Shown piece after piece: positions 28,263 to 47,849 of a DNA stretch of 64,000 bases. The notes under the pieces are model-generated. The model ran no database searches. It saw only the letters and a list, made by a program, of their open reading frames with translations, and had not been told where the DNA came from. The translations under genes and the position numbers were made by a program. Within the stretch, counting starts at the first letter, position 1. Each line of letters opens with the position of its first letter. The stretch is from Odontesthes bonariensis (lineage: Eukaryota; Chordata; Actinopteri; Atheriniformes; Atherinopsidae). The stretch lies in assembly GCF_027942865.1 (NCBI RefSeq), contig NC_134506.1, positions 14,282,436-14,346,435 on the forward strand, in the 5' to 3' direction.

Positions 28263-28306
28263 ATCACAGTGCAGTGAGTCACCACTGTGACTCACTGCAC
28301 TGTGAT
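28263..28306. repeat. Perfect inverted repeat, 20-bp arms, 4-base loop
   Basis: Left arm ATCACAGTGCAGTGAGTCAC (28263-28282), loop CACT, right arm the exact reverse complement (28287-28306). A third partial copy, GCAGTGAGTGCC, follows directly. The transcript would fold into a very stable hairpin. It borders the end of a LINE relic. Confidence 0.95.
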
Positions 28307-28680
28307 GCAGTGAGTGCCTGGGAGTTCTTTGCTGCTTCGTAGGACTGCAGTCCCCGAGACAGAGACCTCAGATGTTATAACTGAAGGAGCCGATCTCACA
28401 ATTTGTGGGTTATATCCCCTAATGCTCCTGTTACCTCTGGGATAACTTACAACTTCTCCTTCCACATCTGTTCCCGTTGTTCCTACAGCCCCTTGTACCT
28501 CTCGCTCTTCTCATGCTATTTTTTCCTGATGTTACCATCAGCTGGAATTGCCACATCTATCATTACTGCCATTTTCTCCTTGTCCACCACCACAGCATCT
28601 GGTTGCTCTGCCAGCAGCTCCTTGCCTGTCTGGAACTTGAAGGCCCACAGGTTCTTAGCAATGCTGCTGTCAACTACTTT
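28307..28680 (-). pseudogene. LINE relic: C-terminal restriction-like endonuclease region
   Basis: The minus strand reads LWAFKFQTGKELLAEQPDAV, then VVDKEKMAVMIDVAIPADGN and IRKK, followed by in-frame stops and a decayed HEKSERYKGL segment. The PD...(D)VA arrangement is that of the restriction-like endonuclease at the C-terminus of R2/R4/Dong/Rex6-type non-LTR retrotransposons. Only the C-terminal part survives and it has several stops. The long plus-strand frame over this stretch (28403-28975) is its shadow. Confidence 0.65.
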
Positions 28681-29180
28681 GTGTGATGTCACAGCTGGGC
28701 TTCTAACCCGTAGTCACAGATGTAACTGCACACTATCCATTTGTTATGCCTGTCAGTGTATGCTTTCTGAATGCTTGTTTCTTACACTATATTATATGGG
28801 TGGACTGACTTTGTGTTTCAGGGTCAAAACATATAAGTTTAGATCATCTCTTTTAGCCTTCTATATTGAAATTATGCAGCTTACATTGAGTCTTATGGGT
28901 GTACAGTTGTTACAAGACTTGCTTACAGAAATATTGAGAACTTTTCCAATATGCAGCAAGAACCTTAATCTGTAGTTTGTTAACTCTGTTGAACTATTAT
29001 TTAACTGACACAAGTGCAAAGGAAGTTTTCAGTGTCCTCACACCATCTTTATTGCATTTACAAAATATGAACAAATCTAGAATTTGATTCTAGCAACACA
29101 TGACAAATCTATTGTGTGATTAAATGGTTCCATTTAATTTGACTTTTTAATTTTGAACTTTTTAGGCATTCTGACAATAG

Positions 29181-29390
29181 GTGGTGTAATGGTTAGCACT
29201 GTGGCCTCCCAGTTCCAGTATGTGCATGTTCTCTCCAGGTACTCTGGTTTCCTCACTCAGTCCAAAAACATGCATGTTAGGCTAATTGCTGATTCTAAAT
29301 AAGAGTGAGCGTGTGTGTGTGTTTGTTTTGTTTTTGTGTGGACTTGTGACCTACCAAGGGTGTACCCTGCTTCTTGCTCGATAGCAGATA
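29181..29390 (+). mobile_element. L2/tRNA-SINE-like retroelement tail
   Basis: Reads GGTGGTGTAATGGTTAGCAC, then TGTGCATGTTCTCTCCAGGT, CAGTCCAAAAACATGCATGT and TAGGCTAATTGCTGATTCTA, a (GT) stretch, and GACCTACCAAGGGTGTACCC. The order matches the common fish repeat. An internal deletion near 29195-29215 removes the usual 'ttcacagcaagaagg' part. Confidence 0.75.
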
Positions 29391-29648
29391 TACCCATGAT
29401 CTTGAACATGTGATGGCCACACCTGCAGCCACACAGTCGGTAACCCCACACACCAACACTTTTTCATTCTGAGTTTACATATACACGCATACTGCAGCAC
29501 AAATATATGGGTTGTTTAATTTCATTTGACAATATTGAAATACATTAGTTCTAATTGTAGCACGCACATTTAGTTAGCTTTTGTATGTTTAATTTTGTCA
29601 AATACTTAATTTGTTGTGCTTTCTTTTGCTGGTGCTGTGGGGGAGTAC

Positions 29649-30126
29649 AGGCTCGTGTATACTTCGCAGCAGTGTGTCGCAGTGAGCTTGTCGCAGACAC
29701 GACGCAGTTATTTTTGATTTATGCCTTGAAGCGCTGTCTGCGCTATGTTAATCCCACGCCACAACGCAAGAGGGACAATCACGAACAAGCTAGGATTGTG
29801 GGTGTTACGGTTACGGAGGTCATTCAACAACAATGGCGACTGGACGAATGCGCACTTTGATTGAGATGCAGCTGATCGATCTAGAAATAGAAGAAATATT
29901 GCTACTACTGGAGCTGGCAGAGAGGCGAAAGAATCGTCACGGTTAGCGTCACCATTAGCCGGTTAGCAAACCGGAAATACGCATAGTGTAGAGCGGATGT
30001 AGAGTTGACCAATCAGAGGCCTCCTTTCTCTCCTCCCTGCGGCGATGTCTGCGTAGGGGGCGGGGGCATGTCTGCGTTAACTGCGACACACACGCAGACG
30101 ACCTGGTTTCCGACCATAAATCAGGC
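29649..30126 (+). mobile_element. PIF/Harbinger-like DNA transposon relic
   Basis: Imperfect inverted ends (AGGCTCGTGTATACTTCGCA against the reverse of ...GACCATAAATCAGGCT) bound a GC-rich stretch full of CGCAG/CTGCG motifs. A 37-codon open frame from ATG 29833 to TAG 29944 reads MATGRMRTLIEMQLIDLEIE then EILLLLELAERRKNRHG. This resembles the acidic/leucine then basic start of HARBI1/ALP1-like transposase proteins. The rest of the coding region is absent, so this is a non-autonomous deletion form. Confidence 0.45.
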
Positions 30127-30664
30127 TTACCTTGGACTGCGCTGAAACAATGGACTCTGACTGGCCCACTCCAATCCCAGATTGACTGGCTGATACCATC
30201 TGGAGTTCCATGGAGGAAGACCATGGAGTCTTCATTCTAATTTTTGCATCAGTTCTCTTTGCTTTTGTGATTTGCTTATTTTGTTAACTTTGTTTAGTTA
30301 TTAGTCATTTAAGTTGATTCTTAAGCTAACTGTGTTTAGTTACTTTTGTTAGTTAAATTTGTGTAGATGTTTCCCTTCCCTCTTCCTCAGTGTGTCAATA
30401 TGGACTGATCAGCCAGTATTTAAGTCCCCTTTGTTTGTTGTGTGTCAGGTCAGTTTTGTTTGTTTTTGAGCTGTTAGTTTGAGGTTATGTTATGTTAAAA
30501 CCTTGATTTTTGGCTTTGAGTTTAGTTTCTTCATTTGACCTCTTTTAAGGGCCCTGCAACTATTGTTTGAAGTTTGTTATTTTTTGGGGAATAAACCCAT
30601 TTAAAAAAAAAAATTATTTCTGTGTCCTCATGCTTGACCGGCTGTTGTGAGGGCCCTCACAACA
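30127..30664 (+). mobile_element. Possible LTR-like retroelement tail
   Basis: A T-rich stretch contains GGGAATAAACCC (a poly(A) signal near 30587), a short A-run and then a 22-bp perfect palindrome (30643-30664). The layout resembles the R-U5 end of a fish LTR, but no internal retroviral coding sequence or second LTR is present. A processed transcript tail is an alternative. Family not identified. Confidence 0.25.
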
Positions 30665-31359
30665 TGGAAAATAAATTATCGAACAGACGGTGTTAAGTGT
30701 TGCAGTTTTGCATGAGTAACCTATGTTAATTCTTGCTGAATGCAATTTCACCTGCTCAACAGTCCACTGATTCTCCTCTTCTGGACTGAGACAGAGTGAC
30801 TCAGAAACAGATTTGGACTGCAGACAGGTTGGTCAGATACGTGCACTTTGTGTCCATAGACTGTCCCGGGAAATTATGTCATCTTCATGGTATCATATGT
30901 CTCTCCAGAATTTCAATATACTGTACACTTACAATGGTACCTTAACACATCATCCATTCCACAGACACAGATGCATCTCGATACCATCACAAATACTGGC
31001 TTTTGCACCTGTCACACTGACAACAGCCTGGAAGGTATTTGTTGCTATTGGTTAGCTTGCTGAACCTGATCTCAGCTTTTCCCAAAAGCAGAATGCACTG
31101 TTTCTCTGTGCGACAGAGGTGAGCCCCTGCTCAGAGAACTCAATGCTGTTTCTGCATAGAGTTGATATATGGCCTCCTCCTTGGATAACATAGTTTCAGG
31201 TTACATTTGTAGATGGAGCAGGGGACTGCTTTAAGTGACAATGGTTTTCAATGGTCCAATATAGCCAATGTGGCTATACTTATGATGGCATCATGATGGT
31301 TTCTCATGCAGTGCTGCCTAAAGGGCTCGAAGTGGACACACCTCCAACAGTGGTGTCTG
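30665..31359. other. Gene-free region, probably old repeat
   Basis: No gene seen. Composition and continuity suggest it may be the left part of the decayed transposon that follows. Confidence 0.3.
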
Positions 31360-31860
31360 ACCTTGGCCTTTACAGCATGGGATTTCTCTTGATTCCCAGA
31401 ATATGTTCACAATATTTTGCACTGCAGATGTTGACAGACCAAAGTTCTTCGGTATCTTGCATCGACAAATTGAAATTGAAATTTGAAATAATCAGTGATT
31501 CTCTGACAGTGTTTGGGACAGAGTAGTGAGCCACAATCCATCCTTGCTTGATAAGACTTTGGTGAACACTCTTTTTATAACAACAAAAAGGGCATTGTCA
31601 CTGACACCCTCGCCTATCACCGATTAATATGATTGTAGAATCATCCAGAATGCTGTTATCTGTGTCATTTATAAACATTTCTGTCTTTCTTTGCCTCTAT
31701 TCCTATTTGTTCTTGGTGTGTTGCAGGCATCAGATTCTGTTTGTATTTAATGTATTTTCTAAATATAATGGAATTTGAAAGTAAAATCTTAAGTCTTAAG
31801 TTTTTTCTGTAGTTTGGAAAAGGTTCCAACCTCTCTGCAGATGAGGTTTGTACATACTTT
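31360..31860. mobile_element. Decayed Tc1/mariner-type repeat
   Basis: The run TTTGCACTGCAGATGTTGAC, then CACTCTTTTTATAACA, GGTGTGTTGCAGGCATCAGA and CAACCTCTCTGCAGATGAGG follows, in order, a common fish element whose ends read ACAACCCCAATTCC. The ends are not clear here. Recognised by recall of the repeat, so the family is tentative. Confidence 0.4.
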
Positions 31861-33100
31861 TTTTTGTATAAATACCTAGGGTAAGCATAAATGTACAAGA
31901 GTTTTATGTTTTACTTTATCTCACTTTATTTTCAAATATTCTGCTAGTTAGTTTAGAATGTTTTAAAGATGGTTTTGCTCTCTTTTATATATTTTCATAA
32001 TTTGCCGACATTTTCATTTTATGTACATTCTTCATGATATCAAGGCATAGCACAGTTTAACTGAACTTTGAGTCAAAGTCCATCACGAGGAACAACAGCT
32101 TCAGGACATTGAGCAACTCCTGTACTACGGTGGTTTTGGGTCAGCTGCTTCAGTTATTTTGTTTGAAATATGCAGAAGTGTGTTTTTGCCTCTCAAAGTG
32201 GACATACATTGAATTCACTTCTATTCCCATGTCACCATATGATATATCGAAAACTTTATAGCCAAGTGATTTCCACAGAAATAGAAAATACAGCTGTTCA
32301 GACTGTAAATCCTAAAGTTAAGAAATAGTCACTGGTAATTCAGTGTTGTCTCTTTCTTTCTGTTGTAAAATAAAAAGGTGCTATTTCACAATGTTTTTAA
32401 TTTTAGTTGATGATATTCTCTGTAAATCAGAGGAGAAGAAAAGGAGTCCAGGCTGATCACAAGAGGCTATCTCCAATTATTATTGGACTGTAGGGTGATA
32501 TTTTTTAAAATGTTAGATCATTAAATGAGATCATCTTAAAGTAATCATGCCTTGACAGCAATCATGAGAGATCCTCAGCAGTCTGCCTCTGACTCTCACG
32601 CTAGCATGCTGATTCATAGTTTTTATGTACTTTCATAATTGTTTGCCATTAGATAACAAGCAGGTACAAAAAGAATATCACGAGCAAATGATGAATAATT
32701 GACTCACTGAATGCAATGATTAAGAAACTTCATATCACATGTGACAGGTGATGAAGCCCCCTTCCCTCCTGCAGAGAGGCAAGTGCAGAGAAGTCTCCAA
32801 TATGTTTTTATTCTTTTTCTTCATAGTCTGACCACCTGCAACTTGCATGTGTCATGCTTGTGCCAATTAAGACATAAAGTAAATGAAAGCCAGACTTGTG
32901 CTTTGGGGTCCAGAGGGTTGTAAGGCGGACGTGTAATGGGAAAGCAGCACACTCCCTCTGCACTGTACACAACAGTCATTAAGCAACCCATCTGCTCAAT
33001 GCTTGCATGCTAAGCTGTAATTTTCAGGCTCTGCTGTGTGTGTGTCCATGTTTCTGTTTTAGTTTTTTTTTTTTTTTTGGTTGATGTTGTTTGCTGCATG
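31861..33100. other. Gene-free region
   Basis: Nothing recognised apart from a poly(T) run at 33063-33079. Confidence 0.4.
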
Positions 33101-33162
33101 TGTGTGTGTGAGTGTATGCGTTGGAGAATCCAGTGGTGGCAGACTTGAAGCGGCAAAGATGC

Positions 33163-33182
33163 GTGTGTGTGTGTGTGTGTGT
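33163..33182. repeat. (GT)n microsatellite
   Basis: Ten uninterrupted GT units on the plus strand. A second, longer tract of the complementary CA repeat lies 120 bp to the right. Confidence 0.95.
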
Positions 33183-33303
33183 CTGTGATTGTCTATTATC
33201 TGGATGTCATCACAACCACAAAAATCAGGGCCTGATAGTATCTTCCCCTTCCCCTGCTCCTATCCGCAGCCATAGTCACGAGAGCCAAGGGTCCCTTTGA
33301 CCG

Positions 33304-33362
33304 CACACACACACACACACGCACACACACACACACACACACACACGCACAAACACACACAC
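33304..33362. repeat. (CA)n microsatellite, interrupted
   Basis: About 59 bases of CA repeat with three single-base interruptions (GC at two points and AA at one). Confidence 0.95.
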
Positions 33363-36300
33363 GCATAGACACTGCATCGTGCTTGCACATTTTGTAGGGT
33401 AAACATCTCCAGATTGGTGAAGTGGGATGGAATTCCCGCCTTTGTGGGAAATTTGCCCAGAACCATTTGTAAACCCTCTTCTCCGCCGCCTCCTAACTCT
33501 TTACAGATTGTAACTCTGGATTTCTATATTAGGTTACTTTGCTGAGGCTCTTGACCCTTCTTTCCAAAGGTTTTGACAGACCAAAAAAAAAAAGAAAAAA
33601 GAGTGCAGTGAGAAGATGCAATATCTCTTTCTGACTGAAACGTCATAGGTTTAGTCACATGTATTAATTTCCAGCATCTTTTAATAAATGTGCACCCTAT
33701 ACTATACTCTAGCGAGCTGCCTCTATGTAAGTATGTGGTAAGCAGCCTTAAGCATTATATAAACAGTTTGCAAGTCATATCTATATAATTCACATGAAAG
33801 TAATTTTAGTTTATTATGTTTTACAGGAAGGCAGTGAGTTTGCTCCAGAGGGAAACTTGACTGTTTCTCTTTACAAACAATCACATGAAAGAATTGGCTG
33901 ATGGCCACACTTTCCTGTGGTCATGGCTCAACCTGAGCCATATGCCAAATTTAAATCAATAATAGATTGTGATATGTGGAATAATATTTGTTTTATTATA
34001 CTTAGCACGAATCCTGTGCTCATAAAGATGGAATATTTTGGCAACTGAGGTTGAGAGCATAAAAACATCTGCACGTAAGGTGTCATCTGAGGATCCGAGG
34101 CAGCACTGGTCCTTGTATCTCAAACACTGGGCCTTCACTAAACCCCAGCGCTTGGTTTGGTCCATGTTACAGCTCCAGTTTTGCTTCAACACCTGCCATT
34201 TTCTGGGCTTTTCTCTGTTATTCAAACTTATCCATGATCAGCAGGCTCTGACTCATACTGTATGTAATCACAGAATGCTGAACAGTTATTTGTCCTTTTT
34301 ATTCCCCTGCCTAAAACTTGTCAACCACAACATTAAGTTTTGTAGTTTATACATTCACTGCATGCACAGGGGAAAACAAATGTGCGTTTGATCATGCTTC
34401 TTGTTTAATGTCTCTGTTTATGATAATCTGAGATGCCTGGAATAATTTGGTGAGTTGACACTTGCCTCATAACAGCGGCCTGAGGGTTGACAGCTATGCG
34501 TGTCACCTTCACTGCAGCTCTTTATCTAATCTGAGCAGTGATCTTATCCTGTGTCAGAAATTGAAATCCAAAGAGGATCATTCATCTTCAGGGAAGTTGT
34601 GCAACATAGACAGATACAAACTAGATCAACACACTTACTTACCAACTAACACTTGTGCACCAACAGGCAGATGGTCATACACTTACATGGCCACTTGTTG
34701 TTGGAACATAAATAAGGCTTGAGCCAATGAAAGGCCATTAATAATCCACACTAGGATCAAGATGTATTCTTCCTACTTAGATGCCTTTCCAAGAACTGTA
34801 ATATGGTTCCATTTAATTCACTAAGGGCAGAGATAAAGTTATCTCTCAGCAAGTACCCTGGCTCTATGTAATGGAAACTTACTATTTGTGAGTGACTGTT
34901 GGAAATTTCCCATGCCTTCCTGGTCTTAGATAACCGGTCTCGATGCAGTTTAAGAATGAACAAAGTAGATCCTGATGGATGAGTGTGAGGGCTTTTATCT
35001 GATCCAGGAGACGCTCATGTAATTTAGCTGCAGGAATCAGAGCCTGCGGTGGAGGCAACAGGTTCGACGCACAGGGCTACAACAGCCTCTGTGCCATATC
35101 TACAGTAAAGTTTCTCTCACTAACCATATTACTGCATAATTCCACCATTCAGCTGTGAACTATGGCAAAATGTAAAATCCTTGTCAACAAAATGTTTGAG
35201 ATTTTTTATTGCTTTGTTCTTTGAGCACAGTTATACTTTGCAGCTCAGAGTTTAACACATTGTTGTGGTGGGAAAATCTGTTCCGCACACTGATTTTAAT
35301 TTAATCCAGTTATGTTAAACTGTGTTACTCATTAAGCATTGGATCACATACAAGCAGTTACTCACATATCTCTAATCATGAATTATCAGCTTACAGAGAC
35401 ACACTGATTAAATCCATATCACTGCCAGTACGCGGCTTTTATTATTGACTATTCAGACCACAGTATGCAGTAAATAACTGAAAACAACACATTAGATTAC
35501 ACAGAGCCAAGACAAAACAAACACTAGAAAGCATATATTGTATGTTTCCAACTTTATTTTGCTGAGAATAAACTGCTTGATGAACCAGTCTAAAAACAGT
35601 GTAGACAGTGTAGTATAAACTACAATAAAGTATGCAAGATAAATATTATAGCTGCAGTTTTTCTTAGCTCGTTGAAATGTTTCTACAACAGAGAGTATTG
35701 TTGCACCTGTAATATTTCTCTCAGTCTTGTAAAGCCTGCTGTCATTTTCTTTCCCATGACAGCTGCAAACCAGCGAGAGGTGACAAACAATAGACTGTAA
35801 ACCAGACCACATGGTGAAATTTGCATGAGAAAGACACCCAGAGGAAAACAGTAATCTAAAGATAGCAAACACGGCTGGCACTCCCAGAAATGGGTATGGC
35901 ATGTGTATATTTACAGTAAATGCGAGCTCAAGACACATGAAACCCTTTTAACCGAGGGAAAGTTGTTTGCAAGTGGATGTTTTATTACTACGCCGCTGTC
36001 AGGTACTTTCACAGCCGTACCTCATCTGTGATCGGCTGTCAGCAAATGTGCATAAGTCATTCTGCTTACCCTGACAGGTCAGCACCATGACAACGGAAGG
36101 TAAGTTTACTGTCAGGGGCTCAGTCTGAAGATTTGACCCTGTTAATGAAAGCATCTAAAGAGTCAGAATGTACTCCTTTTGCTTTGTATAAATGTAAAGT
36201 ATGAAACCATCAATCCCAATATTCATCAGTCTTGGCATTTGAAATATGTAAGGGTGCCTTAATATACACAATCTCATTGCAGAGGGGACAAACATACACA

Positions 36301-38616
36301 GATTGGACAGGACGAAAAGTGATACTCAGTATGTTACATAGCTTTGTCTTGCTTTCTTCATCATGGACCTGACCTAAAAGCTGGACTGGCCTTTGAACCA
36401 CATCTGTTATATTTTTATCAGGAGAAGAAGACTGTAAAAACAGAAAAGCTTTTAACTGTTCGCCCATCATCCCATTGTTGGGGAGGAACTCACGTCAGTA
36501 AGATTTGCTGTTATGAAAAATAAGAAACTTAACAACAGCATTAGTACATTTTGTAGAAATGTATATGCAAGTTGAACTTCTCTGAAATTTTTAAAAGTTG
36601 GAGAATTGTTTGTTGACATTCATCTGCGCTGTCTTCCTGTAGTTCTGTCACAAATACAAGCCAAGAAATAGTACAAAACATTTAGTACCAAGAGCAATTC
36701 ATGTTTACTTCATCACAGTGTAAAATAAGCGTATTTGACATGTTGAGTTCTAACCCCAAAACCTCTACCCAGATGACTTCAGTGAAGATCAGGCATGTCA
36801 AACCTAGTTATAAGTTACTCTGATCTCTGCACTGTGTACTAAATTATCTTGAGTACCTTGTTTTGTCCTAAGCCTACCCAAATTAAAGCAAATTTGTCCA
36901 CTGGGTAGTATTTCTCAACTTCTATACATTCATAACACACACAAAATCCCAAACCCCCTTCAAGCCCAGACTATCAGAGCACATGCTGTACCACAGTTTG
37001 CTCGCGTGAGATGCAGGAGGAGTGCGTGTGGATGGCGGCAGTGACTGTTACTACCCTTGGAAGTTGGAGTTCATCTGGAATAACAGCCCCACATCATGGA
37101 GTTTGTTGCATAAAATTGAGACATGCTTCAACCTTCCTTGTTAAAATGAAAGCAAAAAAGAAAAAAGAAAAAGAAGAGTAAAACAAACATGCAAGATGCG
37201 TGACTGGCCAAAGTTGAGAAGGGAGAGCAGCTATGATGGCCTAAGGGTAGGCTGTGTAAGACCAACTTTGCAGAGTGTGATTTTGTGAGTGTTATTGTTA
37301 ATGTACAAGTAATGATTTACTAGCTAGTTGGCAGCAGGACAGCAAGAGTTAGCAGCCTCATCTGAGCACTCAAAAGTAATGGCAATTAGAATATAAAAGC
37401 ATTTGCCATGCTAGGAAATGTACACTGCATTTTGTTGTCAGATGCACAGTTAGAGATGATTAAATCCCACTGGATACTCAGAAGACAAGGGAATAATATT
37501 ACTAAACTAATTTCATGAAATGATTCAAAAGCAAGTATCTGAAATAAGAGGAGCTGCTTTATAAGATTTACTGCCTCATATTTCGATCTCTACATAGTTC
37601 GTAGGGTTTCATGTTTGCGAATCACAAGTTTGTGTCAGATAAATACAGTATAGGTCTTTTGCACTACGTGGGTCCCTGATATGTAGCTGTCGGAGCATAA
37701 TTAAGCCTGTGCTGAGAGGGTTCCTCTTTGCCTTTCAAATACAACCACAGCTGGGATGTGCACGCTTTTGTGGTTTTCACTGTGTAGAGATTTCAGCAGG
37801 GATAACAATGTATTTCAGGTATTTGAATAAGCCTTGTGCCATATAATTTGAGGAGGTTGTGTGGGCGTTGTGTGATTACAAATCGTGGCATATTAGCACC
37901 TACAGTATGTGTCTTTTGTCTCAGAACCCCAGCTTTTCTGACATTGATTCTTTATGCCATTACTGTTGATGCCAACCCATGCAATTAATGAAATGCTGAC
38001 AGACACAACACACACCACTGCCGCTAGCATTATACATCTCATGAATGCAGCGATCGGGTGTGCATCAGCAGTATCATGTCACCACAATGAACAAACACTG
38101 ACAAACACATCACTAGTCTGTGGTTTTTGCTTTATCCTGGTTTCCATGTAAAGCTGGTTGACAGCCACTGCATGACATTATGTAAAATAATACAATAACC
38201 CTGTCAGAGAAAACATGAAAGATAACATTGCTGCGGAAAGTGCGCTGTCTGTTACACATTTATACACACACACACTTGCACAAGTAATATTATTCTAGAC
38301 ATTCTTTTTGCTTATACGGTAACTCATTCTGTGAATACATTCATCCCCCTACTATTGGTGTTAGTGATTTGTGTCTGGATACCGTAAATATTATGGCCAA
38401 GCTGAACTGTGAGTCTTTGATAATATAATCATTCATATGGTCCAAAGTTGAATTAATCCCAGGGTGAGGCAGAGGGGTTGTTGATGGGATTCTGCCAACA
38501 GTCTCTCTATGTGGCAGCCAACGCTGTCGAGAAGTCACGAAATCCATTTGACATAAACCTGATTCACCAGGCTGACTAAAATCTGACACACACAATTGGA
38601 GTTTATGAAATATTTT
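33363..38616. other. Gene-free region
   Basis: No gene, RNA gene or transposon ends recognised. The 148-codon minus frame at 35492-35938 is hydrophobic at its C-terminal end but matches no family I know, and has no splice or upstream context. Confidence 0.4.
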
Positions 38617-39263
38617 CAGTGGTGGGAATTACCAAAGTACATATCTCCAAGAATTCTATATAAGTACAACGCTGTACCTTTACAATTAATGAATAGATAT
38701 GTAAGTAGACTATGGTTCCCACCATAATTTATATCACTAAAAGTTACTAGTGGCACTATGACCCAACAACAAATGTAAGTTATAAAAAGTACAGATGAAC
38801 TTTAATCATAATTCATGTTTAAGTTGTTTTGTTTTACTTGAAAATGAAACCCAAAGTGCTTTAAAGACTAAAAACAAAACTTAAAAAGTACACATGCAAA
38901 AGCTATTTGAAAGAAAGAGTAAAAGTTAGATCAAATTAGGAAAACAGCTGTGCAGTAGAATGGACAGAGGAGCCAAATGTTTCACGACTGGATCATTATT
39001 GATGTATACATTATTATTTAATTTAAACTACTTTATGTTCAAATCTATTACACTGAATAATGTGCTCTAAACTGATAGTGTGGTATCTGAATCTTGAGAG
39101 TAAACACCTATATGTTTTTCATTAGTATGGTGGAGTAAAAATTGACAAATTTTAAAGAAAATGTAGTAGAGCAGAAATATGAAATGTCATTGAATCAAAA
39201 ATATAATGTCTCAAATTTAGGTACAATACTTAAGTAAACTCAGGCAAATAATTACCAACACTG
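38617..39263. mobile_element. hAT-like MITE
   Basis: Left end CAGTGGTGGGAATTACCAAA and the reverse complement of the right end, CAGTGTTGGTAATTATTTGC, are imperfect terminal inverted repeats. Both continue into TAAGTAC/TTAAGTA motifs of the common fish CAGTGGTGG family. The length is 647 bp with no coding potential. A clean 8-bp target duplication is no longer visible. It ends about 260 bp upstream of the cops2 start codon. Confidence 0.7.
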
Positions 39264-39522
39264 AGCGCGTGTTTAATACTACTGATTGTACAATACACTG
39301 GAAAGAGAGAGAAAAAAACATGTTAAAACCTTGTCTTGTTACAACACAGAAGACAAGAAGATTCTATTTACAGGTTGTATCAAACGCGATCTAATAGCGC
39401 CATCTACGGAGGGAAATATGTCCCTGCGTCCTACCGCACCGACTCACCACTTCACCGCTGCAAAACACTGCACAGGCCGAGCTACTGATTGTCTCTGAAT
39501 AACGACAAGGAACACCATCAAG
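39264..39522 (+). promoter_or_regulatory. cops2: Probable cops2 promoter and 5' UTR
   Basis: This short interval between the MITE and the cops2 ATG must hold the promoter or leader if transcription starts close by. CG content rises from about 39385 (AACGCGAT, CTACGGAGG, CACCGACTC). No TATA box was seen. The start context is AAG before ATG, with A at -3. Confidence 0.35.
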
Positions 39523-46708
<7,186 letters not shown>

Positions 46709-47095
46709 TGGCACTTCAATTCAAGAGACAAAGAAAACGGCATGTTCGCAGACATCCACGAAGTATACTCCTGTGCTTCTTCAAGTATATCTGGCCAGAT
46801 GAGATGCACACCACGTTTTAAGAATGCGTCAGTTTCAAGAAGACTCAAAGAACCCCAAGAACATGTTAAATTTTTTTTATTATTTCTTTTTTTTTCTCCC
46901 TTTCCTGATGAGAAGAAATCACTGACACTGTTTTTTTTGTTTTTCTTGTTGATTGGCAGATTCTTCCATGTGCAGCAGACAAAAGCTTCAGTTGTTCAAA
47001 AAAAAAAAAAAAGTCCAAATGTGTATGAAAGCGTAAACACGGTATTTTAATGTATACTGTTGCCTGTTGGTAATAAACAGATGTCTCTCAGCACT
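46709..47095 (+). terminator. cops2: cops2 3' UTR with poly(A) signal
   Basis: After the TGA stop at 46706-46708 the sequence is T-rich and non-coding. A canonical AATAAA at 47072-47077 is the first strong poly(A) signal, predicting a 3' UTR of roughly 380-390 nt. This leaves under 1 kb to the secisbp2l leader on the same strand. Confidence 0.6.
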
Positions 47096-47849
47096 AACAG
47101 AGCTGCCTTTGACTAGTCATGGGCTGAATATGGAAGATAGTTGGTGTTATTATTATTATTAGTGGAAGTCGTAGCAGTATTTTCTCTCTAAGCACTGGTC
47201 AAGTTTGAGACTTTGTGCTATCTTGTCATACCCTCTTTTAAACTAAAGGAAAGAAAACAACAAAAAACAACTTTTTTTTTGTTGCAAATGCAAAGTTTAA
47301 ACATTCAATGACTAATTTTCACATTTAGTCACAACAGATCTGAACAACTGTAATTTACACAGTTTTGAAGATGATGTAAGAAATTGGTATGGGGGTATTT
47401 TGTAGTGAAATACATTGATAAAATCTTTACAGGTAAATCTGTGTAACATTTTATTCCTGCAGATGACCCTTTTTAAAAACAAACAAAGAAAAACTGATTT
47501 GAGCGGTGCGATCACGTATACTCTAAACAAAATGTTACAGATTTTTTTTTTTTTTAAGTTATTTTGCAGTGATCAGATCTCTGTTATTGAAATTTTTACT
47601 TGTATTTTTACATCTATTTCAGAACTAATACAAAAAAAATCAACAGGGGAAGTTAAAGGACTGGTTGTTCTAGGCTGAATGTGGAGTTGGAGTCAAAGAG
47701 GGGTTTTTAAGTAGTTAAAAAATAACACAGAGTACTGTCTTCTGTCCTTGATTTGAACATATTTTTTTTTGTATTTATTTCTGTGGATTCGTGACGAACT
47801 GTAGTTTGCACTCAGTCCGTACTTTTTGGCCTTCGACGGCTTTCGTTTC
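47096..47849. other. Intergenic region between cops2 and secisbp2l
   Basis: AT-rich, with several poly(T) and poly(A) runs and one more AT-rich open frame (47415-47678) without homology. No gene seen. Confidence 0.5.

Noticed and set aside
28403..28975. 190-codon plus-strand open frame, the second longest in the window
   Set aside because: It lies opposite the restriction-like-endonuclease LINE relic on the minus strand, which explains its openness.
35492..35938. 148-codon minus-strand frame with hydrophobic segments
   Set aside because: AT-rich sequence gives hydrophobic translations; no recognisable family or supporting splice sites.
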